This document shows positions 1 to 7,564 of a DNA stretch of 36,683 bases, one piece after another. The DNA is from SpSt-398 sp033762195 (lineage in GTDB: Bacteria; Bacteroidota; Bacteroidia; Chitinophagales; Chitinophagaceae). The DNA is taken from positions 1 to 36,683 of the forward strand of contig JANRLV010000015.1 of the NCBI GenBank assembly GCA_033762195.1, given 5' to 3'. Positions within the stretch are counted from its first letter, which is position 1. Every line of letters begins with the position of its first letter. Position numbers and translations under genes: made by a program. The notes beneath the pieces are model-generated. The model was not told the DNA's origin, made no database searches, and saw only the letters and a program-made list of their open reading frames with translations.

Positions 1-315
1 TTTCTATGATTTAGAGGATAGTGTTTTCAAGGACTGGGAAGGGAAAAAAACGATTTTTTGCGAGGATAGTTTTGCTGACCATTGCCGTTTTGGGTGGAAA
101 TTGTGATTTTTTTTTGATTAACTTTGGAGCACCCAGTCTTCAGTTTCGAAGATTATATAATAAAAAATTTACAACTTTTAGAACCCAATCCAAATGAGAT
201 AACTCAGGCAAATTGAGTTATCATACTTCAAATCATTATTGAATTTAGGTTAGGTATTAAATCCATAAAAATCAATCCTGCCCATCCTTAAATCCTCAAA
301 ATCTTGGTCCAGACG
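1..315. other. AT-rich gene-poor leader region
   Basis: No convincing gene is present. One frame is open from the window edge (position 2) to a TGA at 104-106, 34 codons. It could be the tail of an upstream gene, but it has no recognisable motif. The region holds a perfect 9-bp inverted repeat at 198-206/214-222 and an 'aatcct' word tract at 281-303 that recurs at 29528-29557 and 31872-31888. I see no good TAnnTTTG promoter box for the gene at 316. Confidence 0.5.
198..222. repeat. 9-bp perfect inverted repeat
   Basis: GATAACTCA (198-206) and TGAGTTATC (214-222) are exact reverse complements separated by 7 nt. No T-run follows on either strand, so an intrinsic terminator is unlikely. It could be an operator for a dimeric regulator of the gene at 316 or part of an untranslated structure; both are inference. 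Confidence 0.55.
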
Positions 316-906
316 ATGAATAAGAAACTTCTCCCCCTCCTTCTCCTCCTCCCCATCCTTTCCCAAGCGCAAAACGAAGATGAACCCACCAAAGGGAAAT
401 TCCGTCAGGAAAATATATTCATTGGTACCGCCCTCAACCTGGGTTTTAGCACCGGGGTATTTCAGATCGGGGCCAATCCCGAAATCGGGTATAGCGTCAC
501 CAATTGGCTGGATGCAGGGATATCCACAAACATCAATTATACTTCCTTTCGGTATAGTTCGTATAGCGACCGGGTTTTAAATTACGGTGGCGGAACCTTT
601 GTACGTATCTGGCCCGTTCGGTTTTTATTTCTTACCGCTGTACCTGAATATAATTGGATAAAGATTACACGTAAATATCCGAATGGGACACCATCGATTT
701 CTGAAAAGTTCAATGCCAGCAGTGTACTGTTAGGCGCGGGATATGGCAATCGAATTATCGGACAGACCTATTCATACTTCGCCATCATGTTTGATGCATC
801 CCGCAATATTAATTCACCTTACCGCGATGAATTGAATCGTGCCCTCCCGGTATTGCGTGCCGGATTCGCGATCTATCTCAAACCAAAAAGGGAGCGGGAA
901 AATTAA
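316..906 (+). CDS. Outer-membrane beta-barrel-like exported protein
   Basis: A 196-residue protein with a clear Sec signal peptide: MNKK, then a leucine-rich core, with predicted cleavage after SQAQ near residue 19. The mature part has alternating polar and aromatic residues, many Gly/Tyr/Asn and an amphipathic last strand (GFAIYLKP), as in small Bacteroidota outer-membrane beta-barrel proteins. No catalytic motif is visible. I chose the ATG at 316 over an in-frame TTG at 304 because it puts the Lys-Lys n-region directly at the N-terminus. The gene stands alone, 128 bp before a sodium symporter. A porin-like or structural envelope role is inference; the family is not specifically recognised. 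Confidence 0.6.
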   Translation: MNKKLLPLLLLLPILSQAQNEDEPTKGKFRQENIFIGTALNLGFSTGVFQIGANPEIGYSVTNWLDAGISTNINYTSFRYSSYSDRVLNYGGGTFVRIWPVRFLFLTAVPEYNWIKITRKYPNGTPSISEKFNASSVLLGAGYGNRIIGQTYSYFAIMFDASRNINSPYRDELNRALPVLRAGFAIYLKPKREREN

Positions 907-1034
907 GAAGGGTATTTTACTTATCTTCATTGTGTTGCTTTTGGCGTTTTCCGGGCAACGGGTAATTCCTGTTTTGGATTATTGATAATCCGGAATATCA
1001 TAGGACAACCATATTTACTGTTTAATTCTATTCC

Positions 1035-2546
1035 ATGAGCTCTGGACTACTCTTTACCTTCGTCATTGGCTATTTTCTGATCTTACTTGGTGTAGCCTGG
1101 TATACGTCCCGCAAATCCGATAATGATTCTTTCTTTATTGGCAACCGGAGTTCAAACTGGATGCTGGTAGCCTTTGGTATGATCGGTACGTCTTTGTCCG
1201 GGGTCACCTTTGTCAGTGTACCCGGTGGGGTGGGTACAGGAAACTTTTTTTATTTCCAGGTAGTGTTAGGCTATTTGCTGGGATATCTCGTGATCGCATT
1301 TGTATTGTTGCCCCTGTATTATAAAATGAACCTGACCAGTATCTACACCTATCTGGAACAGCGGTTTGGTATTCAGGCTCACAAGGCCGGGGCCTTTTTC
1401 TTTATTCTTTCCCGAACGATCGGCGCTACCGCCCGGCTCTATCTGGTCATTATCGTACTGCAACTATTTATTTTAGATAAACTGGGGATTCCCTTTGTGG
1501 CTACGGCCCTAGTCATCCTGGTGATGATCCTGCTCTATACATTTGAAGGGGGTGTCAAGACCATCATCTACACCGACACTTTGCAAACCACCGGTATGCT
1601 GGTGGGTTTGGTGGCCTGTATTCTCGTCATCACCCGTTCCATGGATACTGACCTGGGAGGTATGTTTCAAATGATCAATGAAAAAGGGTATTCCCGCATT
1701 TTTAACTGGGACGTGAATTCAGGATCCTTTGCCGTAAAACATATTTTGGGAGGTATGTTCATTGCCATTGCCATGACGGGTCTTGATCAGGAAATGATGC
1801 AAAAGAATATCAGTGTAAAGAACCTGGGCGATTCGCAAAAGAACATGATGACCTTTACTGCGATCATGATGCTGGTAAATTTCATGTTCCTGGTATTGGG
1901 AGGGATATTGTATGTCTATGCCGGCAGCAAAGGAATTCAAACTGCACCGGATGATCTGTTTCCCACGATCGCGTTGAGTCCTGAATTCAGTGGCTCCATT
2001 GGCATCATCTTTATCATTGCATTGATTTCAGCGCTTTTTCCCAGTGTGGATGGGGCCATCACCTCGCTCACCTCCTGTTTTTGTATCGATATTCTGGGGT
2101 TGAAAAAAAGCACTGCCTCTGAGAAAGCAAAAAAGAACACCCGGTTAAAGGTGCATATCTCTTTTGCTATCCTGTTCTTCCTGCTGGTCCTTATTTTCAA
2201 AGCCATCAATGATAAACTCATCATTGATTTCATCCTCAAATTCGCGGGTATCACCTATGGCCCGCTCTTAGGTCTGTTTGCCTTTGGCATTCTAACCAAG
2301 CGCGTACTCAATCCAAAACTCATTGTATGGGTATGCATCATTGCCCCCTTACTGGCCATGGGTATTGATATGCTCAGCAGCCCTGAGTGGTACGAAAAGA
2401 AACTCCATGTTTCCCTGGGTCTCCAATCCCTCTCGGATTCCGTGTTCAGGGGGTATAAGATCGGGTATGAGTTAATCATTATCAATGGGTTATTTACATT
2501 TTTAGGGTTGTGGATGATATCAAAAAAAGCACCCATATCAAACTAA
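1035..2546 (+). CDS. Sodium:solute symporter family (SSF/SLC5) transporter
   Basis: A 503-residue polytopic inner-membrane protein with about 13 hydrophobic segments from residue 4 to near the C-terminus. The early region GMIGTSLSGVTFVSVPG followed by GTGNFFYFQ matches the TM2 area of sodium/solute symporters, where Na+ is coordinated. The later serine-rich segment (ALFPSVDGAITSLTSCF, about residues 333-350) corresponds to the TM8 Na+-site helix. Length is normal for the family. The substrate (sugar, sialic acid, proline, iodide and others are known in SLC5) cannot be told from the sequence, and no catabolic gene lies alongside. The start is ATG at 1035, which leads directly into TM1. Confidence 0.88.
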   Translation: MSSGLLFTFVIGYFLILLGVAWYTSRKSDNDSFFIGNRSSNWMLVAFGMIGTSLSGVTFVSVPGGVGTGNFFYFQVVLGYLLGYLVIAFVLLPLYYKMNLTSIYTYLEQRFGIQAHKAGAFFFILSRTIGATARLYLVIIVLQLFILDKLGIPFVATALVILVMILLYTFEGGVKTIIYTDTLQTTGMLVGLVACILVITRSMDTDLGGMFQMINEKGYSRIFNWDVNSGSFAVKHILGGMFIAIAMTGLDQEMMQKNISVKNLGDSQKNMMTFTAIMMLVNFMFLVLGGILYVYAGSKGIQTAPDDLFPTIALSPEFSGSIGIIFIIALISALFPSVDGAITSLTSCFCIDILGLKKSTASEKAKKNTRLKVHISFAILFFLLVLIFKAINDKLIIDFILKFAGITYGPLLGLFAFGILTKRVLNPKLIVWVCIIAPLLAMGIDMLSSPEWYEKKLHVSLGLQSLSDSVFRGYKIGYELIIINGLFTFLGLWMISKKAPISN

Positions 2547-2571
2547 ATATTTGATTTTCACGTTATTTACT

Positions 2572-2622
2572 TTCTGTCCCGGTGCCTCTGTGGTTTTTTA
2601 CCACAGTGGCACAGAGACAAAG
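2572..2622. repeat. Imperfect inverted repeat built of CACAGAG-like words
   Basis: The core arms GTGCCTCTGTGG (2582-2593) and CCACAGTGGCAC (2601-2612) pair at 11 of 12 positions around a TTTTTTA loop. Outside them, 2572-2588 pairs imperfectly with the segment up to about 2622 (13 of 17 by eye). The text is a chain of related words (CACAGTGGCACAGAGACAAAGAG-like). The element lies in the gap between the symporter and the LOG-family gene. It resembles dispersed intergenic repeats I recall from Bacteroidota genomes; that resemblance is from memory and unchecked. Confidence 0.65.
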
Positions 2623-2645
2623 AGAAAAAACAGCTTCTTGACATT

Positions 2646-3344
2646 ATGAATGATACACTAAAGAAATCCAAACAGAGAAACTGGACCGAATCCAAAGCCC
2701 ATTCCAGCTGGCAAATTTTCAAGATCATGGCCGAGTTCGTCGATGGCTTTGAAGCCCTCGCCAAGATAGGCCCCTGTATATCCATCTTCGGTTCTGCCCG
2801 TACACAACCCGGTAGCCCCTATTATGACCTGACCGTGGAGGTAGCTAAACGATTATCCGAAGAAGGCTTTGGCATCATCACAGGCGGTGGCCCCGGCGTT
2901 ATGGAGGCAGCCAATAAAGGCGCTCAATTAGGCGGGGGAAAATCGGTTGGTTTGAATATCGATCTCCCGTTTGAGCAACATGCCAATGACTATATTGACA
3001 AAGCCGCTAATCTGGACTTTGATTATTTCTTTGTCCGTAAGGTTATGTTCACCAAATACTCGCAGGGTTTTATCATGATGCCCGGTGGTTTTGGTACCAT
3101 GGATGAATTCTTTGAAGTGGCCACATTGATCCAAACAGGAAAGATGTTGCGTGTACCCCTGGTGCTCGTAGGCACAGCCTATTGGGGAGGCTTGATGAAA
3201 TGGATCGAAGAAGTGATGCTGGCCAAGGAGAATAATATTTCGTCTGAAGACCTGGCCTTGCTGAAAGTTGTGGATACGCCGGCGGAAGTGGCGGAGTATG
3301 TATTACAGTATTACAACAAGCACGCTCTTCAACCGAATTTCTGA
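2646..3344 (+). CDS. LOG-family protein (TIGR00730), nucleotide 5'-monophosphate phosphoribohydrolase-like
   Basis: A 232-residue Rossmann-fold protein. Key family motifs are visible: FGSAR near residue 50, GGGPGVMEAANKGA near residue 80, and PGGFGTMDEFFE near residue 140, which is the PGGxGTxxE signature of the LOG/'lysine decarboxylase-like' family. Characterised members cleave N6-modified AMP (cytokinin riboside monophosphate) or other nucleoside monophosphates to base and ribose 5-phosphate; true lysine decarboxylase activity is not expected. The N-terminal 40 residues, rich in Lys and Trp, are a modest extension. The gene appears monocistronic. The physiological substrate is unknown. Confidence 0.88.
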   Translation: MNDTLKKSKQRNWTESKAHSSWQIFKIMAEFVDGFEALAKIGPCISIFGSARTQPGSPYYDLTVEVAKRLSEEGFGIITGGGPGVMEAANKGAQLGGGKSVGLNIDLPFEQHANDYIDKAANLDFDYFFVRKVMFTKYSQGFIMMPGGFGTMDEFFEVATLIQTGKMLRVPLVLVGTAYWGGLMKWIEEVMLAKENNISSEDLALLKVVDTPAEVAEYVLQYYNKHALQPNF

Positions 3345-3410
3345 TTTATTGTTTCGCGCAGCCTTTGCATCGGTTATAGCGGCTTGAAACTTCAATAGCT
3401 ACAATCCTTG

Positions 3411-3418
3411 TATTTTTG
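3411..3418 (+). promoter_or_regulatory. -7 promoter box (TATTTTTG)
   Basis: An exact match to the Bacteroidota -7 consensus TAnnTTTG, followed by CA. It ends 14 nt before the proposed TTG start of the O-methyltransferase at 3433. This implies a 5' UTR of well under 15 nt and supports the TTG start, since no ATG lies between the box and the conserved N-terminus. Confidence 0.6.
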
Positions 3419-3432
3419 CAAAAAACAAGGAT

Positions 3433-4071
3433 TTGGATCTGATCTCTTCTTTAGTTGAGCAGTATGCTTTGAAATATACCAGCCCCGAAGATCCGGTACT
3501 GGTGGAGCTGGACCAGTTCACCAGATCGTACCATGCAGAACACCACATGCTTAGTGGCGCCCTGCAGGGAAAATTTCTGGAAATGGTCAGCCACATGATC
3601 CGTCCGAGAAGGATATTGGAGATCGGCACTTTTACGGGATACAGTGCCCTCTGTCTGGTGAAAGGGCTATTATCCGATGGGCATTTACATACAATAGAGA
3701 AAAGGGAAGAAGAAGCCGTGGTGGCCCGTCGTTTCTTTGCCAAAGCAGGCAAAGAGGATCAGATCACCCTGCATGTGGGCGATGCAAAAACCATCATTCC
3801 CACGCTAAAGGAGGACTGGGACCTTGTATTCATTGATGCCGATAAACCCGGCTATATCGAATATTTTAACTTGATTTTTCCCCAACTCCGGACAAACGGC
3901 TTTATTTTAGCAGATAATATATTCTTTCATGGGCAGGTATTGGAGGAGGAAGTCAAAGGAAAGAATGCCAAAGCCATCCAGGCCTTTAATGAATTTATAA
4001 ACGAACAAACCGGGATCGATAAGACCATCCTCACCCTGCGTGACGGATTGTTCCTGATCCGCAAATGCTGA
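3433..4071 (+). CDS. SAM-dependent O-methyltransferase (caffeoyl-CoA OMT-like)
   Basis: A 212-residue class I methyltransferase. Motif I is ILEIGTFTGYSALCL (about residues 57-71), which binds SAM. DLVFIDADKPGY provides the acidic metal/SAM-contacting residues of the cation-dependent catechol/caffeoyl-CoA OMT family, and FILADNIFFHGQV completes the usual pattern. Length fits the bacterial family. The start is taken as TTG at 3433 because the conserved opening (DLISSLVEQYALKYTSPEDPVL) begins there and a promoter box lies just upstream. It is the first gene of a tight operon: only 4 nt separate it from the glucosaminidase gene. The methyl acceptor is unknown. Confidence 0.85.
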   Translation: MDLISSLVEQYALKYTSPEDPVLVELDQFTRSYHAEHHMLSGALQGKFLEMVSHMIRPRRILEIGTFTGYSALCLVKGLLSDGHLHTIEKREEEAVVARRFFAKAGKEDQITLHVGDAKTIIPTLKEDWDLVFIDADKPGYIEYFNLIFPQLRTNGFILADNIFFHGQVLEEEVKGKNAKAIQAFNEFINEQTGIDKTILTLRDGLFLIRKC

Positions 4072-4075
4072 ATTC

Positions 4076-5092
4076 GTGAAAAAGATCCTGTTACTGACCT
4101 TATTGATCGGTGGACTCATCGAACTCCGGGCACAAAGCCGGGAAGAGATCATCCGGCAATATATTGACACCTATAAGGAACTGGCTATAGAAGAAATGCT
4201 CCGCACCGGTGTTCCTGCCTCGATCAAACTGGCACAAGGGATTCACGAGACAGAAGCCGGACAAAGTGTGCTGGTGCAGAAGTCAAACAACCATTTTGGG
4301 ATCAAGTGCAAATCTACCTGGACCGGTGAGCGTGTCTCCCACACGGATGATGCCCCCAATGAGTGTTTTCGAAAATATCCTTCCGCCATTGATTCCTATC
4401 GTGATCATTCCAATTTCCTGAAAGGGAATACCCGCTATGCCTTTTTGTTTGACCTTGATCCGGAGGATTATCAGGCCTGGGCCTATGGATTGAAAAGAGC
4501 AGGATATGCCACCAATCCACGCTATTCACAAGTGATCATCAAACTCATTGAAGATTTTCAATTGAATGATTATACCTTGATCGCCTTAGGCAAAATGGAC
4601 CGTGGGGCACAATGGGTCAATAATGAGATCCCCGTGAAAGAACAGGAGGAGCAAACCCCTCCGGTGGTGACCGAACAGGAAGTCACAGAAGCTCCTGCTG
4701 TGGTGGAACCCGAGATCAGTTATCCCGAAGGTGAATTCAAATTGAATGAGACCCGGGTGGTATTTGTCAGGGCCGGTACACCCCTCTTAGGCATTGCTGA
4801 ACAGTACGGGCTGCCCCTGGCCCGGATCTATGAATTCAATGAATTGCCTGTAAAAGACCTGGTGGAAAAAGACCAGCTGATCTATCTTCAGCGTAAGCGA
4901 AAAACAGGAAATGACATCACGCATATCGTGAAACCTGGTGAGACCCTTCATTCCATTGCCCAGACCCAGGCTATTCGTCTGGCCAGCCTCCTTGAGTACA
5001 ATTATTTGGGGTATGGTATGCAGCCGGCTCCTGGAGAAATCCTTTATCTTCGGGAAAAGGCGCCGGCACAACCCAAACTGGTCAGGCGCTGA
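4076..5092 (+). CDS. Exported glucosaminidase with two LysM domains
   Basis: A 338-residue protein with signal peptide MKKILLLTLLIGGLIELRAQ. Residues about 25-165 form a Mannosyl-glycoprotein endo-beta-N-acetylglucosaminidase (PF01832-type) domain. Visible conserved pieces are GVPASIKLAQGIHETEAGQS (with the catalytic-type Glu), NNHFGIKCK, FRKYPSAIDSYRDHSNFL and AGYATNPRYSQVIIKLIEDF. A Pro/Glu-rich linker follows, then two peptidoglycan-binding LysM repeats near residues 228-274 and 283-327. It should cleave the glycan backbone of peptidoglycan in the periplasm or at the surface during growth or cell separation. The start is GTG at 4076, 4 nt after the methyltransferase stop. Co-transcription with a methyltransferase and hpt has no obvious functional logic. 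Confidence 0.9.
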   Translation: MKKILLLTLLIGGLIELRAQSREEIIRQYIDTYKELAIEEMLRTGVPASIKLAQGIHETEAGQSVLVQKSNNHFGIKCKSTWTGERVSHTDDAPNECFRKYPSAIDSYRDHSNFLKGNTRYAFLFDLDPEDYQAWAYGLKRAGYATNPRYSQVIIKLIEDFQLNDYTLIALGKMDRGAQWVNNEIPVKEQEEQTPPVVTEQEVTEAPAVVEPEISYPEGEFKLNETRVVFVRAGTPLLGIAEQYGLPLARIYEFNELPVKDLVEKDQLIYLQRKRKTGNDITHIVKPGETLHSIAQTQAIRLASLLEYNYLGYGMQPAPGEILYLREKAPAQPKLVRR

Positions 5093-5118
5093 TTTCAACC
5101 ACACATTAATGCCCACGT

Positions 5119-5655
5119 ATGTCGCTCATCAAGGTACACGATAAGCAATTCAAACCTTTTTTATCCGAACAAGAGATACATGCCCGTATCGCCGAACTCG
5201 CGGAGAGCCTGAACAAGGATTATGCGGGGAAACGGCCACTCTTTATCGCGATCCTCAATGGGTCTTTTATTTTTGCCGCCGATCTTTTTAAATCGATCAG
5301 TATTGAAGCCGAGATCTGTTTCATCAAACTCGCTTCCTATAAAGGCACTTCCTCCTCAGGTCAGGTGATCACGGCCATTGGCCTGGATGTGGACCTCATC
5401 AACCGGGATGTGATCATTCTGGAGGATATTGTAGATACCGGGAAAACCCTGAATGAGTTTTTACCCAAACTGCACCACCAGCAGCCCGCCTCATTGAAGA
5501 TCGTGGCCTTGCTCCACAAACCCGAAGCGGCAGTCTTCCCGATCAAAATCGACTATACCGGTTTCTCCATCCCCAACCGATTTGTGGTGGGTTATGGGTT
5601 GGATTATGACGGCCTGGGCCGAAATATCCGCGAAATCTATCAGTTAGCGGAATAA
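5119..5655 (+). CDS. hpt: Hypoxanthine phosphoribosyltransferase
   Basis: A 178-residue cytosolic purine-salvage enzyme that converts hypoxanthine (and guanine) plus PRPP to IMP/GMP. The PRPP-binding signature VIILEDIVDTGKTL (about residues 95-108) is intact, as are the early RPLFIAILNGSFIFAADL segment and the later NRFVVGYGLDYDGLGRN, which matches the VGYGxDY region of HGPRTases. Length is typical. It starts 26 nt after the glucosaminidase gene and is the last gene of that operon. Between its end and the VWA gene is a weak 7-bp inverted repeat (5659-5665/5694-5700) without a T-tract. Confidence 0.93.
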   Translation: MSLIKVHDKQFKPFLSEQEIHARIAELAESLNKDYAGKRPLFIAILNGSFIFAADLFKSISIEAEICFIKLASYKGTSSSGQVITAIGLDVDLINRDVIILEDIVDTGKTLNEFLPKLHHQQPASLKIVALLHKPEAAVFPIKIDYTGFSIPNRFVVGYGLDYDGLGRNIREIYQLAE

Positions 5656-5757
5656 GTGAGTAAGAGCTAAATACTGTTTCTCACAGCGAGGAATCTTACT
5701 TAGTGTGCTTAAAATGTTATTATTTGACCAGGATTATAACTCCCCCCAAAAATTTTA

Positions 5758-5765
5758 TATCTTTC
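5758..5765 (+). promoter_or_regulatory. Candidate -7 promoter box (TATCTTTC)
   Basis: Seven of the eight positions match TAnnTTTG. It lies 17 nt upstream of the TTG at 5783, which begins a good signal peptide. An open frame extends upstream through this box to 5705, but translation from there would place 26 AT-rich, non-conserved-looking residues before the signal peptide. Confidence 0.4.
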
Positions 5766-5782
5766 GGCAAAGGCCCAACGCA

Positions 5783-7558
5783 TTGAAAGCCAATTTAACA
5801 ATCGTCCTTTTCCTGCTGGGAGGGGGGCTGTCCGCTTTTGGCCAGCAATTCTACCTGCGTGGGGAGGTCAAAGATGAAAAGGGGATCGCATTGCAAAATG
5901 TGAACATCCTGCAACACTCCACCGGCTTTGTATACCGATCAGGCTCGCAAGGGGGGTTTGGTATATTGACACGCCAGGCGATCGATACACTCACTTTTAC
6001 AACCGATGGATATCACAAGGAGACCGTTGTGGCCAAGGCCGATTTATATACTACTGCCATCCTTAAACTCATTCCGGTCGCGGCTTCGATTAAGCGGGAT
6101 AAACTGGCTTCACTTACACAGAACCTTGCCCGTGAATCACAACGCAAATGGTTCATGGGGGACGAGACCTATGCCTCTATCGTAGAGAACCAATTTGTAG
6201 CCGCTTCCCATTACCCAACTACCGGGTTGGCCCTCAACATTGATAAAGCCTCTTACAGCAACGTCCGCCGTTTTATCAGCATGAATACCCTGGTGCCTCC
6301 CGATGCGGTGCGCAGTGAGGAGATGCTGAATTACTTCAACTTTAGTTATCATCCGCCGGAAGGGAAGGATGTATTCCATATCCGGACTACCCTGACCAAC
6401 TGCCCCTGGAATACCGAGAACCAGCTTTTCTTTGTCAATGTCTGTTCGAAAAAAGTGAACGTGGATTCCCTTCCACCAAGCCACCTCATTTTTCTGATCG
6501 ATATTTCAGGGTCCATGGATATTCCCAATCGTCTTCCCTTATTGAAATCCGCCTTTCATCTTCTGGCCGATAACCTACGGGAAAAGGATACGGTTTCCAT
6601 TGTTGTTTATGGAGGTGTGGTGGGTATCATGTTACAACCCACTGCCGGGAATCAGAAAGAGAAGATCCATCGGGCGATTGATGAACTTGAGCCGGGTGGC
6701 TCCACTCCCGGAGAATCGGGTATCCGTATGGCCTATGCCGTGGCACGCAATCATTTTATCCCTGATGGAAATAACCGGGTGATACTCGCTACCGATGGGG
6801 ATTTTAATGTGGGCGTAAAGACAGAGACAGAGTTGGATGAATTGATCTCACGAAATCGGGAATCCGGTATATACCTGACCTGTTTGGGCGTTGGGATGGG
6901 CAATTATAAAGATTCCAAGATCCAGACACTCGCGCGGAAGGGCAATGGTAACTATGCCTATATCGATACATACCAGGAAGCGGAAAAAGTTCTATTGAAG
7001 GAGTATACGCAAACGCTGTATGCCGTGGCGGATGATGTGTATATGAACGTGAGTTTTTCTCCCAGCCTGGTGAAACAATACCGGCTGATTGGATTTGATA
7101 ATAAAGTGGGGGCCATTGCCGATTCGCTCTCGGTGATCGAGGGAGGGGAGATCGGTAGCGGTCATTCCATGATGGCGGCCTTTGAGATCGTACCGGTGGG
7201 AAATCAGACCGCCATGCGCAATGAAACGGGTTTTGGTGTTATTCAAATGCAATTCAGGCACCCCAATGATTCAATGATATGCTATAAAAAATATGACGCC
7301 CCCAATGCATTTATCAAATTTGGGGATATAGCACCTGAATACCGGTTTGCTACCGCGGTCATCATGTACGGTTCTATTCTCCGTACTTCACAGTATGTAA
7401 AAAAAGTGGATTGGGATCATGTATTGTTATTGGCTGGTGCTTCCGCCAACAGGGAGGACCTGACACAAACGCAATTCATTACGTTGGTCGAGCAAACCAA
7501 GACCCTTTATATCCGGTACAAGAAAAAGCGAAAGGGGCGTGGCCCCGAACTGGATTAG
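5783..7558 (+). CDS. Exported VWA-domain protein, YfbK type, with N-terminal carboxypeptidase-regulatory-like domain
   Basis: 591 residues from TTG 5783; the longer reading from GTG 5705 adds 26 residues. Layout: signal peptide (KANLTIVLFLLGGGLSAFGQ); an approximately 80-residue carboxypeptidase-D regulatory-like beta-sandwich (FYLRGEVKDEKGIALQNVNI onward); the YfbK-type N-terminal module (LNIDKASYSNVRRFI, VRSEEMLNYF); a von Willebrand A domain with intact MIDAS DISGS near residue 239 plus the downstream GGSTP and ATDGDFN segments; and a C-terminal DUF3520-like region. Such proteins bind metal-dependent ligands at the cell envelope, but the partner is unknown. The gene is monocistronic, and its stop is 6 bp from the convergent dnaJ stop. 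Confidence 0.85.
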   Translation: MKANLTIVLFLLGGGLSAFGQQFYLRGEVKDEKGIALQNVNILQHSTGFVYRSGSQGGFGILTRQAIDTLTFTTDGYHKETVVAKADLYTTAILKLIPVAASIKRDKLASLTQNLARESQRKWFMGDETYASIVENQFVAASHYPTTGLALNIDKASYSNVRRFISMNTLVPPDAVRSEEMLNYFNFSYHPPEGKDVFHIRTTLTNCPWNTENQLFFVNVCSKKVNVDSLPPSHLIFLIDISGSMDIPNRLPLLKSAFHLLADNLREKDTVSIVVYGGVVGIMLQPTAGNQKEKIHRAIDELEPGGSTPGESGIRMAYAVARNHFIPDGNNRVILATDGDFNVGVKTETELDELISRNRESGIYLTCLGVGMGNYKDSKIQTLARKGNGNYAYIDTYQEAEKVLLKEYTQTLYAVADDVYMNVSFSPSLVKQYRLIGFDNKVGAIADSLSVIEGGEIGSGHSMMAAFEIVPVGNQTAMRNETGFGVIQMQFRHPNDSMICYKKYDAPNAFIKFGDIAPEYRFATAVIMYGSILRTSQYVKKVDWDHVLLLAGASANREDLTQTQFITLVEQTKTLYIRYKKKRKGRGPELD

Positions 7559-7564
7559 TCGCTT

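Noticed and set aside
2..106. Open frame of 34 codons entering from the window edge
   Set aside because: Too short, AT-rich and without any recognisable motif. It could be a gene tail, but the sequence alone cannot support a CDS call.
2646..3344. Annotation as lysine decarboxylase
   Set aside because: The PGGxGTxxE motif belongs to the LOG nucleotide hydrolase family; the decarboxylase label is a historical misannotation and PLP-binding features are absent.
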